NCBI GenBank assembly: GCA_021815805.1
Contig: JAKAZQ010000005.1
Coordinates: 39,129 to 103,128 of the forward strand
Direction: 5' to 3'
Source of the DNA: Pseudomonadota bacterium
GTDB lineage: Bacteria; Pseudomonadota; Gammaproteobacteria; Burkholderiales; Burkholderiaceae_C
Length of the DNA: 64,000 nucleotides
Shown piece after piece: positions 44,377 through 54,323 of the stretch. Both the position numbers and the translations under genes were made by a program. The notes beneath the pieces were generated by a model. It had not been told where the DNA came from. It saw only the letters and a program-made list of their open reading frames with translations, and made no database searches. How positions within the stretch are numbered: the stretch's first letter is position 1; the number at the start of each line of letters is the position of its first letter.

Positions 44377-45230
44377 GCGGCCTGCTCCTGCGCCGGGGGA
44401 AGCGGTGCGCCTGCGGGTACCTTGTAGCGCTTGTAGCCCCACAGGTACTGCTGCGGGCACTCGCGCACCAGGGTTTCGATCTCGCGGTTGATGCAGGCGG
44501 TGGCCTGCTGCGTGTCCTGCGGCAACTGCCGCGACAGCGCGCGCAGGTGCAGGCGATAGCCGGCACCGCGCGGCAGGCGCTCGGCGAAGGCCAGCACGAT
44601 GCGCGCGCCGGTGAGTTGCGCAAGCCGCGCCGGCAGGGTCATGGTGTAGGCCGGTCGTCCGAAGAACGGCACCCACACGCCTTCGCCAGCCGACGGCGCC
44701 TGGTCCGGCAGCAGCCCGACGGCCTCGCCGTTGCGCAGCGCGCGCAACAGCGGACGCATGCCCGCCGCGGTAGCCGGCGCGGTGCGCAGGTCGGGGCGCA
44801 CGCGAGCTCCCGCCAGCGCCGCCAGCCACGCCTTGTGCGGCGGACGGTAGAGCACGGTGATCGGGCCCCACAGCGCCGCGACCTGTGCCGAAACCTCGAA
44901 ACAGCCCAGGTGGGGTGTCAGGTAAAGCACGCCTCGCCCTTCGCCCCGCGCCTGCTCGACGCAGGCGCGCCCGAGCACCTCGACCCTGCGCACCGCCGCG
45001 CCATGGCCCTCGCGCAACCACACGAAGGGCAGCTCGCCGACCATGCGTCCGGCGTGCAGTGCAGCCTGCAGCGCCAGGCGCCGTGGCGCGAAGCCTGCCT
45101 GCATCAGGTTGTCGTGCAGGCTGCGTCGATAGCGGGGCGACGCCGCGTACACCAGCAGGCCGAGCGCCGCGCCCACGGCCTGCAGCAGGCCCAGCGGCAA
45201 TCTCGACAGGAGATGGAACAGGCGCAGCAT
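44373..45230 (-). CDS. Lipid A biosynthesis acyltransferase (LpxL/HtrB family), first copy
   Basis: A 285-residue paralogue of the following acyltransferase. It carries an N-terminal membrane segment and the catalytic motif [15 protein letters not shown] (HX4E). The later motifs are [35 protein letters not shown] and [11 protein letters not shown]. Two adjacent copies suggest two secondary acylations or a late chain exchange. It is divergent from metK, with 252 bases between. Confidence 0.9.
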   Translation of the reverse strand: MLRLFHLLSRLPLGLLQAVGAALGLLVYAASPRYRRSLHDNLMQAGFAPRRLALQAALHAGRMVGELPFVWLREGHGAAVRRVEVLGRACVEQARGEGRGVLYLTPHLGCFEVSAQVAALWGPITVLYRPPHKAWLAALAGARVRPDLRTAPATAAGMRPLLRALRNGEAVGLLPDQAPSAGEGVWVPFFGRPAYTMTLPARLAQLTGARIVLAFAERLPRGAGYRLHLRALSRQLPQDTQQATACINREIETLVRECPQQYLWGYKRYKVPAGAPLPPAQEQAA

Positions 45231-45334
45231 CGGCGGGGCGGTCTCGGCAGCGTGGGCGGGAGGAACATGTTAGCCAGCCGGCGGCGGTGTGGTCGCGCGC
45301 CGCCTGCGTGCGAGCGCGCGGGTGAACCGCCCGG

Positions 45335-45482
45335 TATAATGCGTACCGTCGCCGAGTTAATGACAACTTGCGGGGCGACCAGCCCCTGGGTTTCGTTCCC
45401 AGGGTGCCCTGAACCGCTAAAGCGTCGGCATGCGGCAGGCTTCAGGCGGTATCGCACCCCAGCTATCCAGAAGGAGCCGCGC
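45335..45482 (+). promoter_or_regulatory. metK promoter and structured 5' leader (unassigned riboswitch candidate)
   Basis: A perfect -10 box TATAAT (45335-45340) precedes a leader of about 136 nt. The leader can fold into a closed domain: GCCGA (45351-45355) pairs with TCGGC (45425-45429). Inside are GGGGC/GCCCC (45372-45386), CCCTGGG/CCCAGGG (45384-45404) and CGC-TAAA-GCG (45415-45424). The first two internal helices share bases 45384-45386, so they partly exclude each other. A following segment begins TGCG (45431) and ends CGCA. The sequence does not fit, by eye, the SAM-I, SAM-II, SAM/SAH or SAH riboswitch patterns I know. It ends in AGAAGGAG before the metK ATG. Confidence 0.55.
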
Positions 45483-46688
45483 ATGGCCGAATTGCATTCC
45501 TCTTCGCATCTGTTCACGTCCGAGTCGGTTTCCGAGGGGCACCCGGACAAGGTCGCCGACCAGATCTCCGACGCCGTACTCGATGCCATCCTCGCGCAGG
45601 ACCCGCATTCGCGCGTGGCCGCCGAGACCCTTGCCAACACCGGCTTGATCGTGCTGGCCGGAGAGATCACCACCACGGCGGTGGTCGACTACATCCAGAT
45701 CGCCCGCGACACGCTGCAGCGCATCGGTTACGACGATGCCGATTTCGGCATCGACCACAAGAGCTGCGCGGTGCTGGTCGCCTACGACAAGCAAAGCCCC
45801 GACATCGCGCGCGGCGTGGACAAGGCGCAGGACGACGACCTCGACCAGGGCGCAGGCGACCAGGGGCTGATGTTCGGATATGCCTGCGACGAAACGCCGG
45901 ATCTGATGCCGGCGCCGATCTACTACGCGCATCGACTGGTCGAGCGTCAGAGCCAGTTGCGCCGGGACGGGCGCCTGCCCTGGCTGCGCCCCGATGCCAA
46001 AAGCCAGATCACCTTCCGTTACGAGGGCGGGCTGCCGACGGGCGTGGACACCGTGGTGCTGTCGACCCAGCACGCGCCCGACGTCGACATGGCCCAGTTG
46101 CGTGAAGGTGTGATCGAGCAGATCATCAAGCCGGTGCTGCCGGCGCACTGGATGCGCGGCCCCGTGAAGTACCTGATCAACCCCACCGGGCGATTTGTGA
46201 TCGGCGGCCCGCAGGGCGACTGCGGCCTGACCGGGCGCAAGATCATCGTCGATACCTATGGCGGCGCTGCGCCGCACGGCGGTGGTGCATTCTCCGGCAA
46301 GGATCCGAGCAAGGTCGACCGTTCGGCGGCCTACGCCGCACGCTACGTGGCGAAGAACATCGTCGCCGCCGGTCTGGCCAAGCGCTGCCTGGTGCAGGTT
46401 TCCTACGCCATCGGGGTTGCCGAGCCGACCAGCGTCATGGTGACCACGCAGGGCACCGGGGTGATCGAGGATGCTCGCCTCGAGCAACTGGTACGCCGGC
46501 ATTTTGACCTGCGCCCGCGCGGCATCACGCGCATGCTCGACCTGCAGCGCCCCATCTATGCCAAAACGGCGGCGTACGGACACTTCGGGCGAGACGAACC
46601 GGACTTCACCTGGGAAGCCGTGGACAAGGCAGCGGCATTGCGCGCGGATGCCGGCTTGAGCCCGGAATTGCCGGTGGCGGCGGCCTGA
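45483..46688 (+). CDS. metK: S-adenosylmethionine synthetase
   Basis: Makes SAM from methionine and ATP. The 401-residue protein shows [20 protein letters not shown], the nucleotide region [34 protein letters not shown], and the P-loop-like [20 protein letters not shown]. The ATG at 45483 follows AAGGAG at a proper distance. Leader structure suggests control at the RNA level. Confidence 0.97.
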   Translation: MAELHSSSHLFTSESVSEGHPDKVADQISDAVLDAILAQDPHSRVAAETLANTGLIVLAGEITTTAVVDYIQIARDTLQRIGYDDADFGIDHKSCAVLVAYDKQSPDIARGVDKAQDDDLDQGAGDQGLMFGYACDETPDLMPAPIYYAHRLVERQSQLRRDGRLPWLRPDAKSQITFRYEGGLPTGVDTVVLSTQHAPDVDMAQLREGVIEQIIKPVLPAHWMRGPVKYLINPTGRFVIGGPQGDCGLTGRKIIVDTYGGAAPHGGGAFSGKDPSKVDRSAAYAARYVAKNIVAAGLAKRCLVQVSYAIGVAEPTSVMVTTQGTGVIEDARLEQLVRRHFDLRPRGITRMLDLQRPIYAKTAAYGHFGRDEPDFTWEAVDKAAALRADAGLSPELPVAAA

Positions 46689-46704
46689 TACGCCGCAAGG
46701 ACGA

Positions 46705-46749
46705 GGGACGCGGGCGGTGGGGCGATGCCCCGCGCGCCCGCGGCGTCCC
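46705..46749. repeat. GC-rich hairpin downstream of metK
   Basis: GGGACGC and GGGCG pair with CGCCC and GCGTCCC across 46705-46749, with a three-base bulge; an inner GGGGC-GAT-GCCCC forms the tip. There is no T-tract, so it may act as an mRNA-end stabiliser or Rho-dependent stop rather than a classic terminator. Confidence 0.6.
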
Positions 46750-46970
46750 GCGCGCGGGCCTTCGAGCGCAAGGCCGCGTGCTTGCCTTGTCAAATGATTG
46801 TTGGATTCGCGAACGCACCTGAACGCAGGGGCCCGGATGGGGTCGAATGCCAGGTGGGGACGGGTTCGTCCGGCGCGAGGTTCCGGCGTCGGCGGCCTTG
46901 GTTCCCCAGGGCCCGGCCGGAGGCTGCGGTGCGGGTGATCCTCTGCAGTTCCTCCACTGGGAGCCATGCG

Positions 46971-47567
46971 ATGAAGCGAACCCCTCGCCTGAAGCGATTC
47001 CCCGGCATGCTGCTGGGCCTGGTCCTGTGCGTGCCGGCCTCGGCCGCCATGATCTCCATGCCGCGCACCATGTATCGCATCGAGTCGGTGCCTCTGGCCT
47101 TCGCCGGTTGCGCCGGCCCTTTCGGCCGGCAACTGCAGGCGGATCTGAGCGCGAGCCGGCTCGAGGCGACCGTCGCCGCGTCCTACGACACGGCCAGGAG
47201 TTTCGGACAGGCTTCCGTGCAATTGAACAACGGCAGCGATCTGTGGACCGCGAGTTCCTTGTCCCCGCTCGGAATCCAGGGCAAATTCCTGTTCGGTCAC
47301 TGGTGGCGGGATCGCATCATCACCCTCAACGACCACCGCTACCATTTGTACGGCGTGACCTTCGAGGCGCATGGCGACAACGCCGAGGATTGGGTGCGCC
47401 ACGGTGTCGTGCAGATCATGGTCACGCCGGAACAGCCCGTCGCGCCGACGCCTCCCGAGACCGCGACGTTCGCGTGCCCGCTGAGTTCCGGCTGGGTGAA
47501 CGAGTCGTTGACGGGCACGCGCGGATCGCTGGCCGAGCCACCCGGGGCACCGAAGGCGCAACCCTGA
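46971..47567 (+). CDS. Exported protein of unknown function
   Basis: A 198-residue protein I do not recognise. It starts with a clear Sec signal peptide ([20 protein letters not shown], cleavage after ASA near residue 26). The mature part looks beta-rich, with [38 protein letters not shown] and [10 protein letters not shown], and a Pro/Gly-rich C-terminus. Only two cysteines occur early in the mature chain. GGAG at 46960-46963 supports the ATG at 46971. It sits between metK and the ahcY riboswitch but has no visible link to the methyl cycle. An AT-rich patch near 46785-46805 may hold its promoter. Confidence 0.7.
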   Translation: MKRTPRLKRFPGMLLGLVLCVPASAAMISMPRTMYRIESVPLAFAGCAGPFGRQLQADLSASRLEATVAASYDTARSFGQASVQLNNGSDLWTASSLSPLGIQGKFLFGHWWRDRIITLNDHRYHLYGVTFEAHGDNAEDWVRHGVVQIMVTPEQPVAPTPPETATFACPLSSGWVNESLTGTRGSLAEPPGAPKAQP

Positions 47568-47611
47568 GCCCAGGCTCCTGGGCGGCGCCGCTGCCCGGCC
47601 GCGGAACCGGG

Positions 47612-47617
47612 TACACT
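47612..47617 (+). promoter_or_regulatory. -10 box (TACACT) of the ahcY-metF operon
   Basis: TACACT at 47612-47617 lies about ten bases before the first paired base of the SAH riboswitch, the spacing expected if the transcript starts just before the aptamer. No clear -35. Confidence 0.55.
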
Positions 47618-47626
47618 ACGCCTCGC

Positions 47627-47748
47627 TTCCGAGGAGCGTTGCAACGCACCCGGCGCTGGCGCGTGATGCGCGCAGCCGCACAGGGTCGCCAGGCTCGGAG
47701 GCGTTCCCTGCGAGCCTCGAGTGCGGTTCGCATGCAACGGCGCTCACC
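47627..47748 (+). promoter_or_regulatory. S-adenosylhomocysteine (SAH) riboswitch
   Basis: The region matches the SAH aptamer consensus. CCGAG (47629-47633) pairs with CTCGG (47694-47698) as P1 after the conserved CCAGGCTCGG. GAGCGTTG (47634-47641) forms the pseudoknot helix with CAACGGCGCTC (47735-47746), a 65-base hairpin interval being enclosed. SAH binding turns on expression of genes that remove SAH; here it precedes ahcY and metF, the usual targets in betaproteobacteria. Confidence 0.9.
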
Positions 47749-47814
47749 CCACCCGTGCACCGCGCGGGGTGCGGTGCGCACCCGCGCGGGCCCACGTCTT
47801 GCGGAGAATCCGAC

Positions 47815-49257
<1,443 letters not shown>

Positions 49258-49273
49258 TGCGCGGCGCTGCGGC

Positions 49274-50107
49274 ATGCAAGTGCACCATCTGAGTTTCGAG
49301 TTCTTCCCCCCCAAGACGCCGGAGGGGGCGCAGCGGCTGCGCGCGACGCGCCGCCGCCTGTATGCCTGCGCGCCGGAGTTCTGCTCCGTCACCTTCGGCG
49401 CCGGCGGATCCACCCAGCAGGGCACGCTGGAGACGGTGCGCGACATCGCCGCGGAGGGCATGCGCGCGGCGCCGCACCTGTCGTGCGTCGGTGCCAGCCG
49501 CGACAGCGTGCGCGACATGCTGCAGCGCTATCGCGCGGAAGGCATCCGGCGCATCGTCGCGCTGCGCGGCGACCTGCCGTCCGGGTACGGCATGGGCGGC
49601 GAGTTCGCGCATGCCGCCGATCTGGTGGGCTTCATCCGTGCCGAGACCGGCGATTGGTTCCATGTCGAGGTCGCCGCCTATCCGGAGGTGCACCCGCAGG
49701 CGCGCAGCCCGCGCGACGACCTGAGGCACTTCGTGGCCAAGATGCAGGCGGGCGCGAACTCCGCGATCACCCAGTATTTCTACAACCCGGACGCGTATTT
49801 CCGCTTTGTCGACGACGTGCGCGGGGCCGGCGTGGACGCCCCGGTGGTGCCGGGCATCATGCCGGTGACGAATGCCACGCAGCTGCTGCGCTTTTCCGAG
49901 GTCTGCGGCGCCGAGGTTCCGCGCTGGATGCGCCTGCGCCTGCAGGACTTCGGCGATGACCGGGCCTCCATCGTGGATTTCGGGCTCGATGTCGTGGCGC
50001 AACTGTGTTGCAGGCTTCTCGCGGGCGGCGCGCCGGGCTTGCACATCTACACGTTGAATCAGGCAGAAGCCAGCCTGGGCGTGCTCGAACGCGTAGCGGC
50101 GGCCTGA
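49274..50107 (+). CDS. metF: 5,10-methylenetetrahydrofolate reductase
   Basis: Flavoprotein that makes 5-methyl-THF, the methyl donor for remethylating homocysteine. The 277-residue TIM barrel starts MQVHHLSFEFFPPKTPEGAQ; the catalytic Glu is in FEFFPP. Other marks are SVTFGAGGSTQQGTLETV, ALRGDLPSGYG and GANSAITQYFYNPDAYFRFV. It completes the SAH-to-methionine branch with ahcY in one operon. Confidence 0.96.
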   Translation: MQVHHLSFEFFPPKTPEGAQRLRATRRRLYACAPEFCSVTFGAGGSTQQGTLETVRDIAAEGMRAAPHLSCVGASRDSVRDMLQRYRAEGIRRIVALRGDLPSGYGMGGEFAHAADLVGFIRAETGDWFHVEVAAYPEVHPQARSPRDDLRHFVAKMQAGANSAITQYFYNPDAYFRFVDDVRGAGVDAPVVPGIMPVTNATQLLRFSEVCGAEVPRWMRLRLQDFGDDRASIVDFGLDVVAQLCCRLLAGGAPGLHIYTLNQAEASLGVLERVAAA

Positions 50108-50163
50108 GCCGCGCACGGACGTTCCCGACCCGGCCGGCGCGCCGGCAGCGCCAGGCGCTGACT

Positions 50164-50259
50164 GGCTGTTGACATACCCCAGGGGGTCGCCCGCAGCGCC
50201 TGCGCCCGCCCATCATCCCGATGCTGTACCAACGCGGCCCCCTGGGTATTTCAACAGCC
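50164..50259. mobile_element. MITE-like element with 26-27-bp terminal inverted repeats (copy B)
   Basis: Left end 50164-50190 and right end 50234-50259 are inverted repeats that agree at 24 of 26 positions plus one inserted base (right end read outward: GGCTGTTGAAATACCCAGGG then GGCCGC). The 43-base centre shares blocks with copy A at 1002-1157. The element encodes nothing and ends 43 bases before the amn start. I could not assign it to a known insertion-sequence family. Confidence 0.75.
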
Positions 50260-50302
50260 TGCTAAGCTCAGGGGCCGCTTGCGAGCCCGAGGAACTGTGC
50301 GC

Positions 50303-51892
50303 ATGCCCGACGCCACCGACGACGCATCCGATGCCCTGCCGGCGACCACGCCGCTGCCCGATGCGCGGCCGTCGCACGATGGCGAGGCGCACCCGATCAG
50401 CCATGTCGACGCCGCATCCGCGCTGGCCCATGTGCAGGCGCTGTATGTCGACGGCGTGCAGCGCCTGCATGCGGCGCTGCACGACATGGTGGCCGGACGC
50501 GCGTCCGGTGGCGCGCCGGCGTTGCGGCGCGTGCGCGCCTTCTATCCGCGCGTGCGCCTGGAGGCGCGCGACCCTGCGCGCGCCGAGGCGCCGGCCGACG
50601 CACCGCCGAGCTACGGCTTCGTGCCCGGCCCCGGGCTGTTCGAGGCCACGCTGACCCGCCCCGATCTGTTCGCCGGGTATCTGCGCGAGCAGTTCGAACT
50701 GCTGCTGCGCAACCATGGCTCGCCGCTGCTGGTCGGCCCCAGCGACGTGCCGATTCCGCTGCCCTTCACGTTCGACGAGCAGCTGTCCTTCGACGCCGAG
50801 TTCGATGCCGCGGCGCGGCGCGATCTGCGCGCGTGCTTCGACATGCCCGACCTGGCGTCCCTGGACGACGGCATCGCCAACGGCACCTTCGTGCCGGCGC
50901 CGGGGCAGGCGCGACCGCTGGCGCTGTTCACGGCGCCGCGGGTCGACTACTCGCTGCAGCGCCTGCGCCATTACACCGGAACCTCGGCCGGGCACTTCCA
51001 GAAATTCGTGCTGTTCACCAACTACGGCTTCTATGTCGACGAATTCGTTCGCATGGGCCGCGAGATGATGCTCGGCGCGGCCACGCATGCCGACGACTAC
51101 TGCGCGCTGGTCGAGCCCGGCAACGTCATCACGCGGCGCGTCGGCCGGCCCGCCGCGCCGGCACCGGCGGGCACGCCGCCGGCGCGCCTGCCGCAGATGC
51201 CTGCCTACCATCTGGTGCGCGCCGACGGCTCGGGCATCACGCTGGTGAACATCGGCGTGGGGCCTTCGAACGCGCGCACCATCACCGACCATGTCGCGGT
51301 GCTGCGACCCCACACCTGGCTGATGCTGGGGCATTGCGCCGGCTTGCGCAGCACCCAGCAACTGGGTGACTACGTGCTGGCGCATGGCTACGTGCGCGAG
51401 GATCATGTGCTCGACGAGGACCTGCCCCTCTGGGTGCCGGTTCCGGCGCTGGCCGAGGTGCAGGTCGCGCTGCAGCAGGCGGTGGCCGACATCACGCGCC
51501 TGCACGGCATCGAGCTCAAGCGTGTCATGCGCACCGGCACGGTGGCCACCACCGACAACCGCCACTGGGAACTGCAGGCCTTCGGCGGGCCGCTGAGCAC
51601 GCCGCGAATGCGCTTTTCGCAAAGTCGCGCCATCGCGCTGGACATGGAAAGCGCGACCATCGCGGCCAACGGCTTTCGCCTGCGCGTACCGTACGGCACG
51701 TTGCTGTGCGTCAGCGACAAGCCGCTGCACGGAGACCTGAAGCTGCCGGGCATGGCGGATCGCTTCTACCGCGAGCGGGTCGGACAGCACCTGCGCATCG
51801 GCATGCGCGCATTGGAGATCCTGCGCGAACAGCGCATGGAGCGCCTGCACAGCCGCAAGTTGCGCAGCTTCGACGAGGTGGCGTTCCGCTAG
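50303..51892 (+). CDS. amn: AMP nucleosidase
   Basis: Hydrolyses AMP to adenine and ribose 5-phosphate, adjusting the adenylate pool. The 529-residue protein shows VGPSDVPIPLPFTFDEQ, APRVDYSLQRLRHYTGTSAG, FVLFTNYGFYVDEFVR and NIGVGPSNARTITDHVAVLR. The C-terminal part is a nucleoside-phosphorylase fold with IALDMESATIAANGFRLRVP. It is somewhat longer than the Escherichia coli enzyme because of an Ala/Asp-rich N-terminus. The ATG at 50303 is preferred over GTG at 50297. Confidence 0.95.
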   Translation: MPDATDDASDALPATTPLPDARPSHDGEAHPISHVDAASALAHVQALYVDGVQRLHAALHDMVAGRASGGAPALRRVRAFYPRVRLEARDPARAEAPADAPPSYGFVPGPGLFEATLTRPDLFAGYLREQFELLLRNHGSPLLVGPSDVPIPLPFTFDEQLSFDAEFDAAARRDLRACFDMPDLASLDDGIANGTFVPAPGQARPLALFTAPRVDYSLQRLRHYTGTSAGHFQKFVLFTNYGFYVDEFVRMGREMMLGAATHADDYCALVEPGNVITRRVGRPAAPAPAGTPPARLPQMPAYHLVRADGSGITLVNIGVGPSNARTITDHVAVLRPHTWLMLGHCAGLRSTQQLGDYVLAHGYVREDHVLDEDLPLWVPVPALAEVQVALQQAVADITRLHGIELKRVMRTGTVATTDNRHWELQAFGGPLSTPRMRFSQSRAIALDMESATIAANGFRLRVPYGTLLCVSDKPLHGDLKLPGMADRFYRERVGQHLRIGMRALEILREQRMERLHSRKLRSFDEVAFR

Positions 51893-51996
51893 GTGTCCCG
51901 CGGCTTCGATGCCCGGACAAGACCCCGCTCCGAACGGGCCCGGCAACCTGGTCTACAAGGAAGACCGGGCCGCGCGCGGCGCCATCGAGCCATGTC

Positions 51997-53127
51997 ATGA
52001 AAACGGTCTTTTGCGTGCGGGTGTCAGCCTGCCTGCTGTGCGGCCTCGCGGCGCTGTGCGCGCAGCCTGCCGCGGCCCTGCCCCCGAACACCGGGGTCTA
52101 CTGGAGCTTCGTCAACCGCTCGGTGCAGCCGGTGTCGCTGCGGCGCTTGCCGGACGCGGGATCCGGCTGCTGGGATGTCTGCGGGTTTCCGGCCATCCAG
52201 AGCCTGCCGGCGCTGGCCAGCCTGACCGTGTACTTCGAGCTTACCTGCTTCGAGCACGACAACCTGACGGTCGAGATCGGTCCGGTGGGCGAGGTGCCGA
52301 GCCGGGTCAGCCTCTGGATGGGCGGAGTGCGCGACCAGTCGTTGCAACCCCTGCCGATGACACGCAACGTGCTCAGCGCCTACAGCGACAACCAGCTGGT
52401 CGAGCCGGGCCAGGCGAACCTGGGCACCAGCGACGGCAACCTGGTCATCGGCATCGACTTCCTGGGCACCGGCGTGGCCGACACGCTGCGCCTGTCGACC
52501 GAGATCGACCCGATCGAGCCGGGCTGGCCGGGCGGCAGCTACCGGGCGACCTGCAATGCCGTGTACATCGCGAGCAGCGGCGATCTCAACACCGACTGCC
52601 TGCGTCCGCCGGCCTGGGGCGGTGGCGTGGTGAGCGACGTGACGCTGCATGTGCGTCGCCTCTGCGCGCAAGGCTCCACGGTCTCGAACCTTCTCGGCTA
52701 TCCGAGGTGCGACCGCTGGAATCCGCGGATTCCCGGCGGCACCTACCTCGCATCGTGTCTGCCGACGGATTTCGACCCTCACAGCGGAGCCCTCGATGCG
52801 CAATGTCTGGACGATGCGGGCGATCGCGCGCAGCCGAGCCGGCTCGAGACCTGGCGTGACTGCGCGGTCGGCAGCACGGTGTCGAACGCGCACGGGCGCC
52901 TGCAATGCGACAGCCCGTTCGTGCCCGGTGGCAGCTATCGTTCGCAGTGCGGGAACATCACCTACCTGGGCGGCATCCTGCAGGCCGACTGTCGCAGCTT
53001 CGTTCCGTTCCCCGGGCAGCGCCTGGACTACGCGCAGCGCTGCGTGCGCTGGAGCAGCGTGCGCTTCGACAACATCGACCACGCGCTGGAGTGCGACATG
53101 CCGCGTGCGAACCCCGCAGCCCGCTGA
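51997..53127 (+). CDS. Secreted protein with three cyanovirin-N-like (CVNH) repeats
   Basis: A 376-residue exported protein. The signal peptide is about residues 1-28 (TVFCVRVSACLLCGLAALCA, cleavage near AAA). Residues 30-180 are an unassigned beta-rich domain. The rest is three tandem CVNH-type repeats of about 60 residues: each opens PGGSYRATC or PGGTYLASC or PGGSYRSQC, has a second LxxxC strand (LNTDCL, LDAQCL, LQADCR) and ends with a GxLxC-like strand (NAHGRLQCDS, NIDHALECDM). This is the cyanovirin-N fold pattern, a carbohydrate-binding lectin family in cyanobacteria, fungi and ferns. Sugar binding is inferred. Follows amn by 104 bases. Confidence 0.78.
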   Translation: MKTVFCVRVSACLLCGLAALCAQPAAALPPNTGVYWSFVNRSVQPVSLRRLPDAGSGCWDVCGFPAIQSLPALASLTVYFELTCFEHDNLTVEIGPVGEVPSRVSLWMGGVRDQSLQPLPMTRNVLSAYSDNQLVEPGQANLGTSDGNLVIGIDFLGTGVADTLRLSTEIDPIEPGWPGGSYRATCNAVYIASSGDLNTDCLRPPAWGGGVVSDVTLHVRRLCAQGSTVSNLLGYPRCDRWNPRIPGGTYLASCLPTDFDPHSGALDAQCLDDAGDRAQPSRLETWRDCAVGSTVSNAHGRLQCDSPFVPGGSYRSQCGNITYLGGILQADCRSFVPFPGQRLDYAQRCVRWSSVRFDNIDHALECDMPRANPAAR

Positions 53128-53171
53128 GGCCGGCAGACGACGCAACGAGCCGGCGCCGCCCTGCGCAGCGC

Positions 53172-54005
53172 CTATCCGGCCGCGGCGCTGCGCGCGATCC
53201 AGCGTGCCCAGTCGTGCAGCAGCGTTGCATCCACGGCGGCCAGCGCCGAGCGCTTGCGCAGGGAGTTGTCGAAGACCGCGTCAGCCTGCAGGGTCTGCGC
53301 GCAACCACCGGCCTCGGCCAGGATGAGGCTGCCGGCAGCGTAATCCCACAACCCCTGAGACCCATGCAGGTACAGGTGAAAGCGCCCGGCCGCCACCCAG
53401 CACCAATCCAGCGCCACCGAGCCCAGCGAGCGTTGCGACGCATAGGGCGGTTCGGTGGCCAGTTGCACGGCGAGCGCTCGCGGCAGCCGCTTGAAGTCGA
53501 CGCAGGCGATGGCGCGGCGCATCGCCGGCGCCGCGGGACAGCGCAGCGGGCGGCCCTGCAGTCGTGCACCGCATCCCAGCGCCGCGTCGAACAATTCGTC
53601 GCGCATCACGTCGAGCACCAGCCCAAGACGCACGCGCCCCGCCTGCACCCACGCCAGCGAGGGCCCGAACGCGGGCAGGCCGGCGGTGAAATTGCTCGTG
53701 CCATCCAGCGGGTCCAGCACCCACAGGCCGGGCCCGTCCGGGGCTTGCGCCTCGGCGCGCATCAGGGCCTGTTGCTCGTCTGCGCGCATTTCCTCGCCCA
53801 GCAGCGCCACGTCCGGCCAGCGCTCGGCCAACAGGTCTTGCAGATGGCGTTGCATCGCGAGGTCGGCGTCGGTGACCCAGCTGCCATCGTCCTTCAGACG
53901 GGCGCCCGGGCGATCGGCGTGCGGCAGGATGTGCCGGCGCGCGGCATCGCGCAACAGCGCACCAAGTGTGTCGATATCGGCTGGGCCGGGTTGTGCGTCG
54001 GACAT
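53172..54005 (-). CDS. Inositol monophosphatase-family phosphatase
   Basis: A 277-residue magnesium-dependent phosphatase. Metal motifs are LLGEEMR, WVLDPLDGTSNF (DPxDGT) and GLWDYAAGSLILAEAGG (WDxAAG). Substrate cannot be read from sequence: family members act on inositol-1-phosphate, fructose-1,6-bisphosphate, PAP or histidinol phosphate. Because the his cluster here lacks a histidinol-phosphatase domain, a HisN-type role is possible but unproven. It is convergent with the CVNH gene at 51997. Confidence 0.9.
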   Translation of the reverse strand: MSDAQPGPADIDTLGALLRDAARRHILPHADRPGARLKDDGSWVTDADLAMQRHLQDLLAERWPDVALLGEEMRADEQQALMRAEAQAPDGPGLWVLDPLDGTSNFTAGLPAFGPSLAWVQAGRVRLGLVLDVMRDELFDAALGCGARLQGRPLRCPAAPAMRRAIACVDFKRLPRALAVQLATEPPYASQRSLGSVALDWCWVAAGRFHLYLHGSQGLWDYAAGSLILAEAGGCAQTLQADAVFDNSLRKRSALAAVDATLLHDWARWIARSAAAG

Positions 54006-54323
54006 GGTTGCGTAGCGGTAACGAGCGTCGGTGGCCGGGGCCAGCCTGTGCATGCTACTCGTCGTCGCGACCGCGCCGGCCGGGCTGGCGCAGCGGGCGC
54101 CGGCATGAATCCCGTGTTGGCGCGCAGGCCCGCAATTCGTGTGCTCGGCGATAGCACCGGCAATCCACGACCGCGCGGGTGTCTCATCGGGACAGCGGCA
54201 GGCCGGCGCGCGGGACCGGCGGCGGCGACCGCGGAGCGCGCGCAAGTGCGCAGGCCGCGCAAACTGCGCCGGGGCCACCGCGGGTGGCGAGGGCGAACCA
54301 TGGCAAGCATCAGGAGCATTGCG
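54006..54323. other. Non-coding interval between the phosphatase and the short CVNH gene
   Basis: About 320 GC-rich bases between divergent genes. I see no supportable gene, repeat or structured element. The ribosome-binding site AGGAG of the CVNH gene lies at its right end (54311-54315). Confidence 0.5.

Noticed and set aside
45341..45482. Calling the metK leader a SAM-II or SAM-I riboswitch
   Set aside because: It has a GCTAAA string and GC-rich helices, but the conserved blocks of those aptamers are not in the right order or spacing.
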